A stretch of DNA of 51,290 nt from Candidatus Brocadia sp. GTDB taxonomy: Bacteria > Planctomycetota > Brocadiia > Brocadiales > Brocadiaceae. Where the stretch lies: NCBI GenBank assembly GCA_011525665.1, contig WYAU01000090.1, positions 1 to 51,290 of the forward strand. The letters run 5' to 3'. This document shows, one piece after another, positions 29,376-38,931 of this stretch. The position numbers were made by a program, and so were the translations under genes. The notes under the pieces are model-generated. The model was not told where the DNA came from. It was given only the letters and a program-made list of their open reading frames with translations, and did no database searches. The number at the start of each line of letters is the position of its first letter. The stretch's first letter is position 1.

Positions 29376-29936
29376 ATGGTCTTAACGGAAGGTATTTATA
29401 CTTTCACTGCAAGTTCTGGAAAATTATTCGTCTATACTTTCAAGGAGGGATTTCTGAGTGCGGTAGCCCACGACCTGCTGATTGAGGTGACCGATTTTAA
29501 AGTTAACCTTACCGTTCCGTCCGTCGGTGTTAATTCGGCGGCTGTGGATGCAGAAGTCCGGGCAGATTCCTTAAAAGTTGTTTGTGCGATGAAAAACGGA
29601 CAGCGCCACTACGATACACTGAAAGAAAAAGATAAAACTGATATTGAAGAAGCCACCGCCAAGGATGTTCTGCATCCCGGCAAGTATCCTTCCATTAACT
29701 TCCGTTCCACGGGTATCCGGCAAAAGGATGGTATTTACCACGTGAAAGGGGAAATAACCCTGCACGGTGTAACGCGTCCTGTGGAGTTTGACGTTCAAAC
29801 CACCACGGGAAAGGATCTGAAAGGAAAGATTGTCCTATCCCAAAAAGACTTTGGAATAAAACCCTACAAGGCCTTATTGGGAACCCTCAAGGTGAAAAAT
29901 GAGGTGGAGGTTGCCTTTGACCTGTCGTTGAATTAA
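29376..29936 (+). CDS. YceI family protein
   Basis: A 186-residue lipocalin-like protein of the YceI family, which binds isoprenoid chains in a beta-barrel. The family features are FSAVAHDLL-like block (FLSAVAHDLLIEV, about 26-38), the DVLHPGKYPSINFRST block and ITLHGVTRPVEF. Most YceI proteins are periplasmic with a signal peptide; here the sequence begins MVLTEGIYTFTASSG with none, suggesting a cytoplasmic form. It lies upstream of the Rieske/cytochrome b pair with a 430-base gap, so a shared role with quinones is only a guess. Confidence 0.88.
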   Translation: MVLTEGIYTFTASSGKLFVYTFKEGFLSAVAHDLLIEVTDFKVNLTVPSVGVNSAAVDAEVRADSLKVVCAMKNGQRHYDTLKEKDKTDIEEATAKDVLHPGKYPSINFRSTGIRQKDGIYHVKGEITLHGVTRPVEFDVQTTTGKDLKGKIVLSQKDFGIKPYKALLGTLKVKNEVEVAFDLSLN

Positions 29937-30367
29937 GCCGGTTGTAGCGGAGACTTTTTGGATGCACGGCAAATGGTAATGAAAAAACACCTCCTCGTTC
30001 CCTTTCCTCTGTACTAAGGGAGATTTTCCCAAGTCCCCTCATTCAAAGAAGAACTTCGGCGGGAGCGTTCAACCGAGTTTGCTCCAGGGGCAGAGACGAA
30101 CGACCGGTCGAAAAGTTCCGGGTGTGCGTGTCACGTTTCTCGCCACGGTTTTGAAATTCCTTAAACATCTGCCAAGCCGCCTTTGCCGCTCACTTGCGAC
30201 CCTTTTATATTCGGTTGATTTCTCAAAAATTGACTTTATTTTTGGAACAGAAAGTTATACAATTTTTGTTTTGAGTTAAAAGCCATGCGCTCGAAGAATG
30301 CAAATAATGTCAATGGCGGGCGTATAATCTTTACGATTGTCAATGAAAAGCTGAAAAGGGGTAAAAT
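29937..30367. other. Intergenic region with a dispersed repeat
   Basis: Contains a copy of a dispersed repeat at 30054-30112, described separately. No credible gene: the 66-codon frame at 30079-30276 runs out of the repeat and has no family resemblance. The Rieske promoter was not identified. Confidence 0.4.
30054..30112. repeat. Dispersed repeat, copy 1
   Basis: About 60 bases beginning CTTCGGCGGGAGCGTTC and ending GACCGGTCGAA. A related copy lies at 49179-49238 (about three-quarters identical by eye, same order of blocks: CGGCG, GAGCGTTC, ACCGAG, AGGG, AGACGAACG, GTCGAA). Each copy can form a GAGC/GCTC hairpin. Confidence 0.6.
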
Positions 30368-30856
30368 GTGGAAAACAGCAGGAGGAAATTTCTAAAAATC
30401 GCATCGCACGCACTGGGAGGGACTTTGGCAGCAGGGGTGGTTGCACCGCTCATAGGCTTGACAGTGCACCCGTTGATGAAAGAAACGGTATACGGAACAG
30501 AAGACTTTATCAGTATTGGCAGAGTGGATGATTTTCCCGTTGGCGTGCCAACAAAGACGACCATTACATCTTCGAAAATGGATGCTTGGAATATTTTTGA
30601 AGGACTGGTTATGGGGTCAGTATGGGTAATACGAAAAGAAGATAATTCGTTAAACGTGTTTTCCGTTAATTGCCCGCATCTTGGTTGTGGCATAAACTGG
30701 GGAGAGGATGTCAGGCAGTTTCTGTGTCCGTGCCATGAAGGTGTATTTGACATAAACGGAAGGAAGATATCGGGGCCTGCGCCCCGTGACCTTTACAGCT
30801 TTGAAACAAAGATAGAAAACAATAACGTCCTTATAAAATTCGGGAGCTTTACATAA
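30368..30856 (+). CDS. Rieske iron-sulfur protein
   Basis: A 162-residue [2Fe-2S] subunit of a bc-type quinol-oxidising complex. The N-terminus SRRKFLK plus a hydrophobic stretch (about 14-33) resembles a Tat signal that stays as a membrane anchor. Cluster ligands are Cys102 and His104 (CPHLGC, 102-107) and Cys120 and His123 (CPCH, 120-123); Cys107 and Cys122 supply the disulfide. The start is GTG at 30368 after an AAAAGGGG site. The cytochrome b/c fusion begins 93 bases downstream, so the two form a minimal complex operon. The protein would sit on the outer (or anammoxosome) side of the membrane; compartment is inference. Confidence 0.93.
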   Translation: MENSRRKFLKIASHALGGTLAAGVVAPLIGLTVHPLMKETVYGTEDFISIGRVDDFPVGVPTKTTITSSKMDAWNIFEGLVMGSVWVIRKEDNSLNVFSVNCPHLGCGINWGEDVRQFLCPCHEGVFDINGRKISGPAPRDLYSFETKIENNNVLIKFGSFT

Positions 30857-30949
30857 CAGGGGTGTGCCGCAAGCCCTGCGGATGTTTAAATTACAAAAGG
30901 TAAATTTACCAATACTACTCTAGCATTATTTCTGAGGTGGCCTAAATCT

Positions 30950-32737
30950 ATGGCAAACAAATTGGGTGAATGGATAGAAGAGAGAACCGGATTAAGCAAG
31001 CTATTAAAAGCGGCGCTGGATGAGCCTGTTCATGGCGGAGCCAAATGGTCGTACATTTTTGGAAGCGGCCTGGTATTTCTTTTCATTCTCCAGGCGGTTA
31101 CCGGAATTATTATGACGAGTTATTACTCGCCTTCTTCGACGTCGGCGTGGGGAAGTGTTTATTACCTTCAATACAAGACTTCCTTCGGTTGGTTTGTACG
31201 CGGTATACACCACTTTGGCTCCAGCGCCATGATGATACTCGCCCTTGTGCACATGTTCCAGGTCTTTATCTTCGGCGCATATAAAAAACCCCGTGAACTG
31301 AATTGGATCTCCGGTGTATTCCTTCTTCTGCTTCTGGCGGGTTTTGGGTTAACCGGCTACCTTTTGCCCTGGGATCAGAAGGGATACTGGGCTACTCAGG
31401 TCGCTACCAATATCATGGGAACGATTCCGGTAATCGGGAAATATATCAAAATACTCCATCAGGGCGGCGCTGATTATGGAAATTTTACCATTACCCGCTT
31501 TTACACCCTTCATGTATTTTTGTTGCCTCTCTCCCTTGTCTTTTTTCTCTTCATTCATATAGCGCTTTTCCGTAAACATGGCGTGACCCCCTGTTGGAAA
31601 ATGAGTAAAGAGGTATTGAAAAACCGTGTCGACCCCTTCTGGCCGGACCAGATATTTAAAGATGCTGTCTTTGCCGTAGGAATATATGCGGCGCTTGCAG
31701 GCGTGGTCTTCTGGACGGGTGGTGCTGAACTGGAGGCACCGGCTGATCCTGCTTCAAATTACCTAGCCAGACCCGAATGGTATTTTTTATTTTTATTCCA
31801 ACTCTTAAAATATTGTCAGGGAAATTTCTTAATCGTGGGCACCGTTATCGTTCCTGCTCTTGCCTTGGCCTTTCTCTTTGTATTGCCATTTATCGACAGA
31901 AATCCGTCGCTCTATCCATCCAAACGAGCGCCTTTTTTTGGCGCTGTATTTTCCGGCCTGGCCGGAGTTATTGCTCTGACCACTCTTGCTATCCATCATG
32001 ACAGCCAGGATATCCATATCATTCATCAGCGGGAAGAGGCAGAGAAACAGGCTTCAAGGGCTGTAAAACTGGCCTCAAAGGGAATTCCACCGGCGGGCGG
32101 CATGTCTATCTTTCTTAACGATCCTGTTTATCTTGGGGAAAAGATTTTTAAAGAAAGTTGCATCGGCTGCCATATGGTGCGGGGAGAAGGCGGTGAAAAT
32201 AGTCCCGATTTTACAAATTTTGGCTCACGAGAGTGGGTTGCAGGACTCTTAAAAAATCCGAAAGATAAAAAATACTTTGGGGAATCCGGTGCGATGCCTC
32301 CCACAAAACTCCCGGACGAATCGATCCTGGACATAACGGAGTTTCTGCTCAGCCAGTCGGGAAATCTGCTCAATATAAATCCAGAAAGAGTGGAAAGAGG
32401 AAAAGAACTTGCCCTGAAGGGTAATTGCGCTATCTGCCATCCGTTCGGGAACAAAGAAATGAAAAAGGTTGCGCCGAATTTAACCGATTATTTGTCAGAG
32501 ACGTGGTTAAAAGAGTTTATCAGAAACCCGGCAGATCCCAGATTTTATGGTGCCAGGAATAAGATGCCGGCCTTTGATAAACTTACCGATAGGGAGCTGG
32601 ATGCTGTTGTACAGTATCTTTTTAATCTCTCGAAAGACCGGGCGCTTGTTTCTGAAAGGGAGGAAGATGGGAAAAAGACATATGTGTTTGGCCTGACAAG
32701 CCCGCGTGCCATAATCGACTTTAAAGGCAAGTCCTGA
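30950..32737 (+). CDS. Cytochrome b fused to a diheme cytochrome c domain
   Basis: A 595-residue membrane protein joining the b6 and subunit-IV parts of a bc complex with a C-terminal c-type domain. Haem-b His residues occur in IHHFGSSAM..ALVH and in YTLHVFLL..FIHIALF. The quinol-site motif is PEWYFLFLFQLLKY. The tail carries two covalent haem sites, CIGCH (404-408) and CAICH (493-497), each followed by a Met-containing class I fold. With the Rieske protein this supplies all redox centres in two polypeptides. Anammox genomes are known to encode several bc-type complexes of unusual make-up, and this arrangement fits the simplest. The haem part replaces a separate cytochrome c1 or f. Confidence 0.92.
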   Translation: MANKLGEWIEERTGLSKLLKAALDEPVHGGAKWSYIFGSGLVFLFILQAVTGIIMTSYYSPSSTSAWGSVYYLQYKTSFGWFVRGIHHFGSSAMMILALVHMFQVFIFGAYKKPRELNWISGVFLLLLLAGFGLTGYLLPWDQKGYWATQVATNIMGTIPVIGKYIKILHQGGADYGNFTITRFYTLHVFLLPLSLVFFLFIHIALFRKHGVTPCWKMSKEVLKNRVDPFWPDQIFKDAVFAVGIYAALAGVVFWTGGAELEAPADPASNYLARPEWYFLFLFQLLKYCQGNFLIVGTVIVPALALAFLFVLPFIDRNPSLYPSKRAPFFGAVFSGLAGVIALTTLAIHHDSQDIHIIHQREEAEKQASRAVKLASKGIPPAGGMSIFLNDPVYLGEKIFKESCIGCHMVRGEGGENSPDFTNFGSREWVAGLLKNPKDKKYFGESGAMPPTKLPDESILDITEFLLSQSGNLLNINPERVERGKELALKGNCAICHPFGNKEMKKVAPNLTDYLSETWLKEFIRNPADPRFYGARNKMPAFDKLTDRELDAVVQYLFNLSKDRALVSEREEDGKKTYVFGLTSPRAIIDFKGKS

Positions 32738-32925
32738 GCGAGGCAGCTCCCGAAAATTCTGGATACATATTTTGTGACATGTTGGATTTTTGAAAAATGC
32801 CCGTGCGTTTATGACATCTAGGTCCCTCTACTTCCTCGCGCAAGAAGCTTGTGGGAAAAAAATAACTCCAAAGAAAAAGTCATGAAGTGGTCGTCGGGAG
32901 GAAAACAGATGAATGAGGGCTTATG

Positions 32926-33225
32926 CTACAAATACTGAATAACCCTCGTCCTTCCGTATTCCCTTCCATCCCGGCCAATCTTTAACACCCCGAACCGTAT
33001 TGTTGCAATTCGGGAAATGTCGTTTACAGGCGTGAAGAGTTTTATATTGCCTCCCAAAGGGTCTAAATCAATAATTGTGCCAAGACCCAGTGTATTATTG
33101 CCTTTGTCATTGAGGCCAACGAGGAGGTCGTTTAGTGCATGCCTTTCGATGAATACAACCGAGGAAACGCCAAAGTGACCTTTTAGTTTATCGAATGGCG
33201 CCACTACATTTCTATCGTCCGCCAT
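32926..33225 (-). pseudogene. C-terminal domain of split polynucleotide kinase
   Basis: 99 codons whose product (LVGLNDKGNNTLGLGTIIDL, then IKLFTPVNDISRIATIRFG) matches the C-terminal beta-domain of Clp1/Grc3-like kinases. It starts with an ATG overlapping the preceding TAA by one base (TAATG). Reading further upstream in the same frame gives KCGTELLVMADDRN, so it was probably joined to the kinase by one reading frame. It may still be made by reinitiation. Confidence 0.65.
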
Positions 33226-34001
33226 TACCAGCAGTTCGGTGCCGCATTTTTCAGGTACAGATGGTTCATATCATGAATACAGTATTCCTTTGGCAACTCA
33301 TGGGGATGTATCCTTCGGCCCGTACCCAGAATACCGGATGGGAATACCACCTTATGGATTGGACATTCCTTGATTTTTGCCGGTTTGAAATATGCCTGAT
33401 ACTTTTCGCTCCGGTACCTCTGCCTTTCGGCCTGTGAACGGGTCGCTACGTGTTTCGGGCACGCCAGACGTATGACATGCCATCCCATTTTTTCATATCC
33501 TTTTAAAAGATGTTCCATCTCGTCTTCTGCCTGTAACGCAAGAATCCATTGCGGACGGAGCATTTCTAGCTTGTGCAGTTTCAGGATACGGGCGACAGGG
33601 CCGTCGATAAAACCCGTAGTGTCTACAAGGGTGATTTGGGCGCCTTGCCGCAGGGATATATTGACCATCAGTTTTACTGCATGCAGTGTCTGCAACAAAA
33701 AGCCTTCAGGTGCCGTATTACCAACGAAGTGCAGATACGAGGGATTTGCATAATCACCTGCGTCGGGTGGGGTAGTGAAATTTTTTAAGCTTACCGTGGT
33801 TGGCGGGCCTAAGGTGGATTGGCCTAAGTCACTGTCGATATACCCAACACGTATTCCGGAAGCCGTCCATGTACGGATCAGGTATTTACACAGGGTGCTC
33901 TTGCCACTATCGGTTTTTCCAAGAACGATGCATATTTTTGTGTTGTGTTTTATTCGCCCAGCAACCAGCTCCCATTCTCCGGGGATATCGATTTTGTCCA
34001 T
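33225..34001 (-). CDS. Clp1/Grc3-like polynucleotide 5'-kinase, N-terminal and kinase part
   Basis: 258 residues with Walker A GKTDSGKST (28-36), the lid/substrate block GYIDSDLGQSTLGPPTTVSL (54-73) and VDTTGFIDGP, all typical of Clp1_P kinases, which phosphorylate 5'-OH RNA or DNA ends in archaea and eukaryotes. Bacterial members are rare. The frame ends early (LKNAAPNCW) at a five-A run (33247-33251): a -1 shift there, or one more A, would continue into the C-terminal domain encoded at 32926-33225. The start overlaps the recJ stop by one base (TAATG), so it is translationally coupled to recJ. Function in RNA or DNA end repair is inferred. Confidence 0.75.
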   Translation of the reverse strand: MDKIDIPGEWELVAGRIKHNTKICIVLGKTDSGKSTLCKYLIRTWTASGIRVGYIDSDLGQSTLGPPTTVSLKNFTTPPDAGDYANPSYLHFVGNTAPEGFLLQTLHAVKLMVNISLRQGAQITLVDTTGFIDGPVARILKLHKLEMLRPQWILALQAEDEMEHLLKGYEKMGWHVIRLACPKHVATRSQAERQRYRSEKYQAYFKPAKIKECPIHKVVFPSGILGTGRRIHPHELPKEYCIHDMNHLYLKNAAPNCW

Positions 34002-35734
34002 TACTCATTATCAAACTTTACGTCCTTTACCTCCAGTTCCAGTTGTTCGCTGTCCATCCAGGTATTTATCTTTACTGCAAAGACAAGGGAACACTTTCTT
34101 CCGTTTTGTTTAAACCTGTCTATCTGGTCTCCCATGCCAAAGGCAACTGCCCTTATGGCCACATCCCCCTGTCTGGCATAGAAACTCAGGTGCTGTCCCT
34201 TCGAGCCAATACGGCGCGGCTGTCCGGCGATCTTTAAGTTTGTGGCGGCAAATAACGGAGTGGGATTGCCTTCGCCATGCGGAGAGAGTCGTGCAAGCTC
34301 CGTTACCACTGCCTTGGACAACAGGGAAAGCGTGACTTCCGCATCGATATGCAGGATGGGAACCAGATCCGTCTTGCAAAGTCTCTGAGATGTCGTGCTG
34401 TTGAGCATTTCACGAAACTCGTCGATATTATCCGGGTGTATCTTTAAGCCTGCCGCCTGTGCATGACCACCCACGGAAAGCAGCGTGTTCCTGCAGCTTT
34501 CGAGGGCCTCCAGGATATGGAATGAAGGAATGGAACGCGCGGAACCGTGACCGATTTCATCGGCAACGGCAATCATCACGGTGGGGCGGTTAAATTCTTC
34601 TACAATTTTCGAGGCAATAATTCCGATTATCCCCGGGTGCCATGCCGGGTCTGCCAATACGATGGCAGTGGTTTCGTCCAGGTTTATTTCATTTACGACC
34701 TTTTTCCTCGCCGATGCCATGATATCAATCTGGATTTCCTGCCTTCGTTTATTTTCCTGTTCCAGAAAATTGGCGATTTCCGCCGCCCTTTCCTTGCACG
34801 ATGTCGTTAACAGTTCAACGACAATGCCCGCGTTGCCAATACGTCCCGGCGCGTTTAACCGGGGCCCCAACCGATAGCCCACATGAAAAGAGTCAAGATT
34901 TGTACCGGAGAGGTCTGCCATATCGAGAAGCGCCCGCAGTCCCGGAATTTCAGTTGATTGCAATGCGCTCAGCCCGTATTTTGTAATGACACGATTTTCA
35001 CCCAGGAGCGGTACCACGTCCGCGATCGTCCCCAGCGCCACCAGACCCACGGCGCTTAACAGAAATTTCTTAAACTCCAGAGACACCTTTTTCTGTGGCG
35101 AGAAATGCTGCCCGATGGCCCATGCCAGCTTGAAGGCGATACCGACACCAGAAAGGTTATGGAAAAGGTGAGGGGAGGGATGTAGTTTTGGATTGACGAC
35201 TGCAAAGGCGTCGGGTATCTCCTGGCCGGGTCGATGATGGTCGGTAATAATCAGGTCGATGCCGTATGCGCGGGCGATATCCGCCTCCCGGCAGGCATTG
35301 ATGCCGCAGTCTACAGTCAGGATGACTTTTGCCCCGCCTTCCTTCAGTTTTTTAATAGCGTCTGCATTTAAACCATACCCCTCTTCCAGTCTTTCCGGGA
35401 TATAGTAACTTACCTGCGCCCCCACCAATTTCAGACACCGGTACATAAGAGCCGTTGCAGACAGGCCATCGACGTCATAATCTCCGTAGATGACGATTTT
35501 TTCTGCCTTCCGTACTGCCTCGTTAATGCGAATGGATGCCTTTTCAATGCCGGGCAGAAGGGAGGGGTCTCCTAATGTTCCAATGTGTGGCTGGAGAAAG
35601 TTTCTGGCAGATTCAGCATCGGCAATCCCGCGATTGATGAGAACCTGCGCCATCAGGGTTGATATTTTGAGTCTGCTGGCAAGCTCTGTCTGGAGCGGCT
35701 TGTTAGGAGGGAAAAATACCCACCTTTTGATCAT
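34001..35734 (-). CDS. recJ: Single-stranded-DNA-specific exonuclease RecJ
   Basis: A 577-residue 5'-3' exonuclease acting in recombination and mismatch/base-excision repair. The DHH motifs are complete: YGDYDVDGLSATA, LTVDCGI and IITDHHRPG; the DHHA1 part follows with GGHAQAAGL, and an OB-like C-terminal region. Length is standard. It is first in the minus-strand operon and is joined by TAATG to the polynucleotide kinase gene. Confidence 0.94.
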   Translation of the reverse strand: MIKRWVFFPPNKPLQTELASRLKISTLMAQVLINRGIADAESARNFLQPHIGTLGDPSLLPGIEKASIRINEAVRKAEKIVIYGDYDVDGLSATALMYRCLKLVGAQVSYYIPERLEEGYGLNADAIKKLKEGGAKVILTVDCGINACREADIARAYGIDLIITDHHRPGQEIPDAFAVVNPKLHPSPHLFHNLSGVGIAFKLAWAIGQHFSPQKKVSLEFKKFLLSAVGLVALGTIADVVPLLGENRVITKYGLSALQSTEIPGLRALLDMADLSGTNLDSFHVGYRLGPRLNAPGRIGNAGIVVELLTTSCKERAAEIANFLEQENKRRQEIQIDIMASARKKVVNEINLDETTAIVLADPAWHPGIIGIIASKIVEEFNRPTVMIAVADEIGHGSARSIPSFHILEALESCRNTLLSVGGHAQAAGLKIHPDNIDEFREMLNSTTSQRLCKTDLVPILHIDAEVTLSLLSKAVVTELARLSPHGEGNPTPLFAATNLKIAGQPRRIGSKGQHLSFYARQGDVAIRAVAFGMGDQIDRFKQNGRKCSLVFAVKINTWMDSEQLELEVKDVKFDNE

Positions 35735-36106
35735 GGTGTTTTTGCTTATGAGAAAAGTGCGCCGTTATTAAGATACGAACCTCAAATATGCTATTGTTCT
35801 TGTAGTGCGCCTGCCACGGATACTGCGCATAACCATTTTACTGGGATTTACAAGTCTTTCAAGGAAATTTCATTATTTTTCATTTTTCTTTGATTTTCCC
35901 GTTTTTTTTGTCACTTTACCCTGTTGCCCGGTCAACACCAAGGACGGTTACCCAAATCTTTTATTGAAAAACGCGCCATAGTGTGATAGCATTTCGCTAT
36001 AGTTTACGCTACTTCGCACATGATGGCAAAATATACTGCCCTGATGTCTCTTGTTTTATTCCTCCGCCTTGATTCAGAATAATTCTTCAAGACTTTTTAC
36101 CTGTAA
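35735..36106. other. Divergent intergenic region recJ/msbA
   Basis: AT-rich stretch between divergent genes. It presumably carries promoters for both, but no clear -35/-10 pair, hairpin or repeat was found. An in-frame GTG extension to 36107 exists but is not used in the msbA call. Confidence 0.4.
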
Positions 36107-36166
36107 GTGTCATTTCAGCCGAAGGCCATTTATGTTTCGTTAAATTATAGTCAATGGAAGAAACCC

Positions 36167-38059
36167 ATGAAAAAAAGCACGCTTTTCAGTGAATGTGCAA
36201 AGTTGTTGTCATTTGCAAAACCTTACTGGAAATATATGGCGCTGGCCATTTTCAGCATGGTTCTCTACACATCGGCAAATGGTATACAGATCTCATTGAT
36301 CAAACCCATCATAGACAAACTGCTTATAGGGGGGGATACCAATCAGATTGCTCCCTTACCGAGAATCGATATAGAGCATGCCGTAGACAAAGAAAATAGT
36401 CATTCCCCCGTCAAACAGTTTAAAAAACAGATATTCCATAAATTTGCGTTTATCGAAAAAATACAAAAGCGGGCTACGCGTTCATTTACGAGTATTGGTA
36501 TTGTGATGGCGATCGTTGCCCCCCTCATCTTCCTCTCCTGTTATTTCCAGCAATACTTGAGAAATCTTGTCATGTGGGCAGTTATTGTGGATATCCGGAA
36601 CAAGGTATGCGACCACCTGCTTCCCCAGCCCCTGAGTTTTTTTGAAAACAGGAAAAGCGGCGACCTCCTTTCCAGAATGACAAATGACATTTCTGTAACA
36701 CAGTCAGGGCTTACGGTACTTTTTGATGAAATCATGCTTCAACCCTTAAAGCTGATTTGCGGATTGGTTCTGGCATTTTATTTTAGCTGGAAGCTGTCCC
36801 TGCTGACCCTGGTTGCTGTTCCCGTTATATTTATCCCTGTGCTTGTAATGGGTAAGAAGATCAAGAGGCACGGGAAGGGGAGTTTGCGTCATCTTTCCGA
36901 TCTCACGGATGCCCTCCGGGAAATGTTTGCAGGCATCAGGATTGTGAAGGCTTTTAAGATGGAGGCGGAGGAGAGCCGTGAAATCCATGACATCAGCGAA
37001 CGATTCCTCAGGAAAAGGCTGAAAATGGTCAAGGCAAAGGCAATAAACACGAGTACCAGTGAATTTGTCTATACCCTGGGTCTTGCCGTCTTGATTATTC
37101 TGGGTGGCTATGTGGTTGTGTCAAAGAAAATCACGCCGGGGGAACTGGGTGGGTTTATTACTGCCGTAGGCTTTATGGTGATTACCTCCATCAAGAAACT
37201 GGCAAAAAGTTATGCGAGTTTGCAGGAATCCCTGGCTGGCGTCAACAGGGTATTTGAGTTGTTTACGATTGAACCCACAATAAAAGATATCCCCGACGCC
37301 GTGGTGCTGAAGCGCATAGAAGAGGGTATCTCTTTTAAGGACGTGAGTTTTTCCTACAACAATAGCAAAGATTTTATCTTAAAGGACATCAACCTTACCA
37401 TCCACAAGGGAGAGGTGCTTGCTATTGTAGGGAAGAGCGGGGCCGGGAAATCGACCCTGATAAACCTGATACCGCGTTTCTACGACCCTGTCAAAGGTAG
37501 CGTGGAGATTGACGGCATCGATATACGAAAGATTAAACACGAATCACTCCTTGCGCATATAGCAATAGTTTCCCAGCAGACCTTCCTGTTTAACCGCAGC
37601 CTCCGCGAAAACATCCTTTATGGGAGGAAGGACGCCTCAATCGAGGAAATTTATGCAGCCGCCGAATCTGCCAATATCCATGAATTTATTATGAGTCTCC
37701 CCAAAGGCTATGATACCGTCGTGGGTGAATTGGGTGTAAAACTATCCGGAGGAGAGCGTCAACGGATCGCCATTGCCCGCGCCATACTGAAAAATGCCCC
37801 CCTTTTACTTTTAGACGAAGCGACTTCGTCGCTGGATTACGAGTCTGAGAAACTGGTGCAGGACGCACTCAACAACCTGATTGTCGGAAAAACGACCATC
37901 ATCGTCGCCCATCGCCTTTCTACGATACAGCATTGCGACAGGATCATTGTGATGAAAAACGGGCATATCGTAGAAACGGGGAGCCATGAATCCCTCATGT
38001 CAGGAGAGGGGGAGTATAAACGCGTTTATCAGTTGCATTTTGACACACTTCAGACATGA
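36167..38059 (+). CDS. msbA: Lipid A exporter-type ABC transporter (MsbA-like)
   Basis: A half-transporter with six membrane helices then an ATPase domain. It matches MsbA, which flips core-lipid A to the outer leaflet of the inner membrane. Motifs: Walker A GKSGAGKST, signature LSGGERQR, Walker B LLLLDEATSSLD, H-loop VAHRLST. The frame is open from a GTG at 36107, but the ATG at 36167 (MKKSTLF) has GGAAG upstream, giving 630 residues. An insert of about 55 residues between helices 1 and 2 (near DKENSHSPVKQFKKQIFHKF) is larger than in E. coli MsbA. rfbD overlaps the last four bases, placing it with surface polysaccharide genes. Confidence 0.85.
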   Translation: MKKSTLFSECAKLLSFAKPYWKYMALAIFSMVLYTSANGIQISLIKPIIDKLLIGGDTNQIAPLPRIDIEHAVDKENSHSPVKQFKKQIFHKFAFIEKIQKRATRSFTSIGIVMAIVAPLIFLSCYFQQYLRNLVMWAVIVDIRNKVCDHLLPQPLSFFENRKSGDLLSRMTNDISVTQSGLTVLFDEIMLQPLKLICGLVLAFYFSWKLSLLTLVAVPVIFIPVLVMGKKIKRHGKGSLRHLSDLTDALREMFAGIRIVKAFKMEAEESREIHDISERFLRKRLKMVKAKAINTSTSEFVYTLGLAVLIILGGYVVVSKKITPGELGGFITAVGFMVITSIKKLAKSYASLQESLAGVNRVFELFTIEPTIKDIPDAVVLKRIEEGISFKDVSFSYNNSKDFILKDINLTIHKGEVLAIVGKSGAGKSTLINLIPRFYDPVKGSVEIDGIDIRKIKHESLLAHIAIVSQQTFLFNRSLRENILYGRKDASIEEIYAAAESANIHEFIMSLPKGYDTVVGELGVKLSGGERQRIAIARAILKNAPLLLLDEATSSLDYESEKLVQDALNNLIVGKTTIIVAHRLSTIQHCDRIIVMKNGHIVETGSHESLMSGEGEYKRVYQLHFDTLQT

Positions 38060-38931
38060 AAATACTCGTTATTGGTTCTTGGGGCATGCTCGGCAGGGAC
38101 CTTGTCAGCCAATTGTCCAACCTATCTGTTCCCGGCTCTCTACCTGTTGAAATTATTGCAGCCAATCACGGGCATGTGGATATCACGAACGGCTCAAATA
38201 CCTCCGCATTTATTGCCCAGATCAAGCCGGACGTCATTGTCAACTGCGCCGCATTCACGAATGTTGATGCTTGTGAAACCCGGATTTCTGAAGCCTTTGC
38301 CGTCAATGCAACCGGGGCAAAGAACATAGCGCAGGCGGGAAAAGAATCGGGGGCAAGGGTCATCCATATCAGCACCGATTATGTATTCGACGGCACGAGG
38401 AATGAACCTTACAGCGAAACCGACCAACCCAATCCCCTCTCTGTCTATGGCAAATCAAAACTTGAAGGAGAATTAGCAATACAAGAGATAAGCGATACCT
38501 ACGCTATTATCAGAACGGCATGGCTCTATGGCCCGTATAAGAAAAATTTTGTGACCACCGTGCTGGACCTGGGAAGGAAAAACCGCTCCGTATCCGTTGT
38601 TACCGATCAGTGCGGATGCCCCACGTATACGGCAGACTTGTCGTATGCCATAGGAAGCATCATATCGCGGAATCTCCGGGGCCTGTACCACGTAACGAAT
38701 GCCGGAACATGTTCACGCTATGAGTGGGCAAAGAAGATCTTTGCATTAACCGGTGAGCAGGTATCCGTACTTCCTCTGAAAGCCGCAGATTACAAACGCG
38801 CGGCAGCAGTCCCTCAAAATTCTTCCTTAGACTGCACAAAATATACCACGGCCAGCGGACACAAAATGAGGCCATGGCAGGAAGCACTGGAAGAGTATTT
38901 AAGGCTATGTAACGATCAGGCCGCGAATTAA
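38056..38931 (+). CDS. rfbD: dTDP-4-dehydrorhamnose reductase
   Basis: A 291-residue short-chain dehydrogenase making dTDP-L-rhamnose, a precursor of LPS O-chains and other glycans. N-terminal nucleotide loop GSWGMLGRDL, the catalytic YGKSKLEGE (Tyr and Lys), STDYVFDG, and the WLYGPYKKNFV block are clear. It overlaps msbA by four bases (ATGA), so the two are coupled. The other rhamnose genes are not in the window. Confidence 0.92.
   Translation: MKILVIGSWGMLGRDLVSQLSNLSVPGSLPVEIIAANHGHVDITNGSNTSAFIAQIKPDVIVNCAAFTNVDACETRISEAFAVNATGAKNIAQAGKESGARVIHISTDYVFDGTRNEPYSETDQPNPLSVYGKSKLEGELAIQEISDTYAIIRTAWLYGPYKKNFVTTVLDLGRKNRSVSVVTDQCGCPTYTADLSYAIGSIISRNLRGLYHVTNAGTCSRYEWAKKIFALTGEQVSVLPLKAADYKRAAAVPQNSSLDCTKYTTASGHKMRPWQEALEEYLRLCNDQAAN

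Noticed and set aside
30079-30279. 66-codon frame before the Rieske gene
   Set aside because: Begins within the dispersed repeat and has no conserved features.
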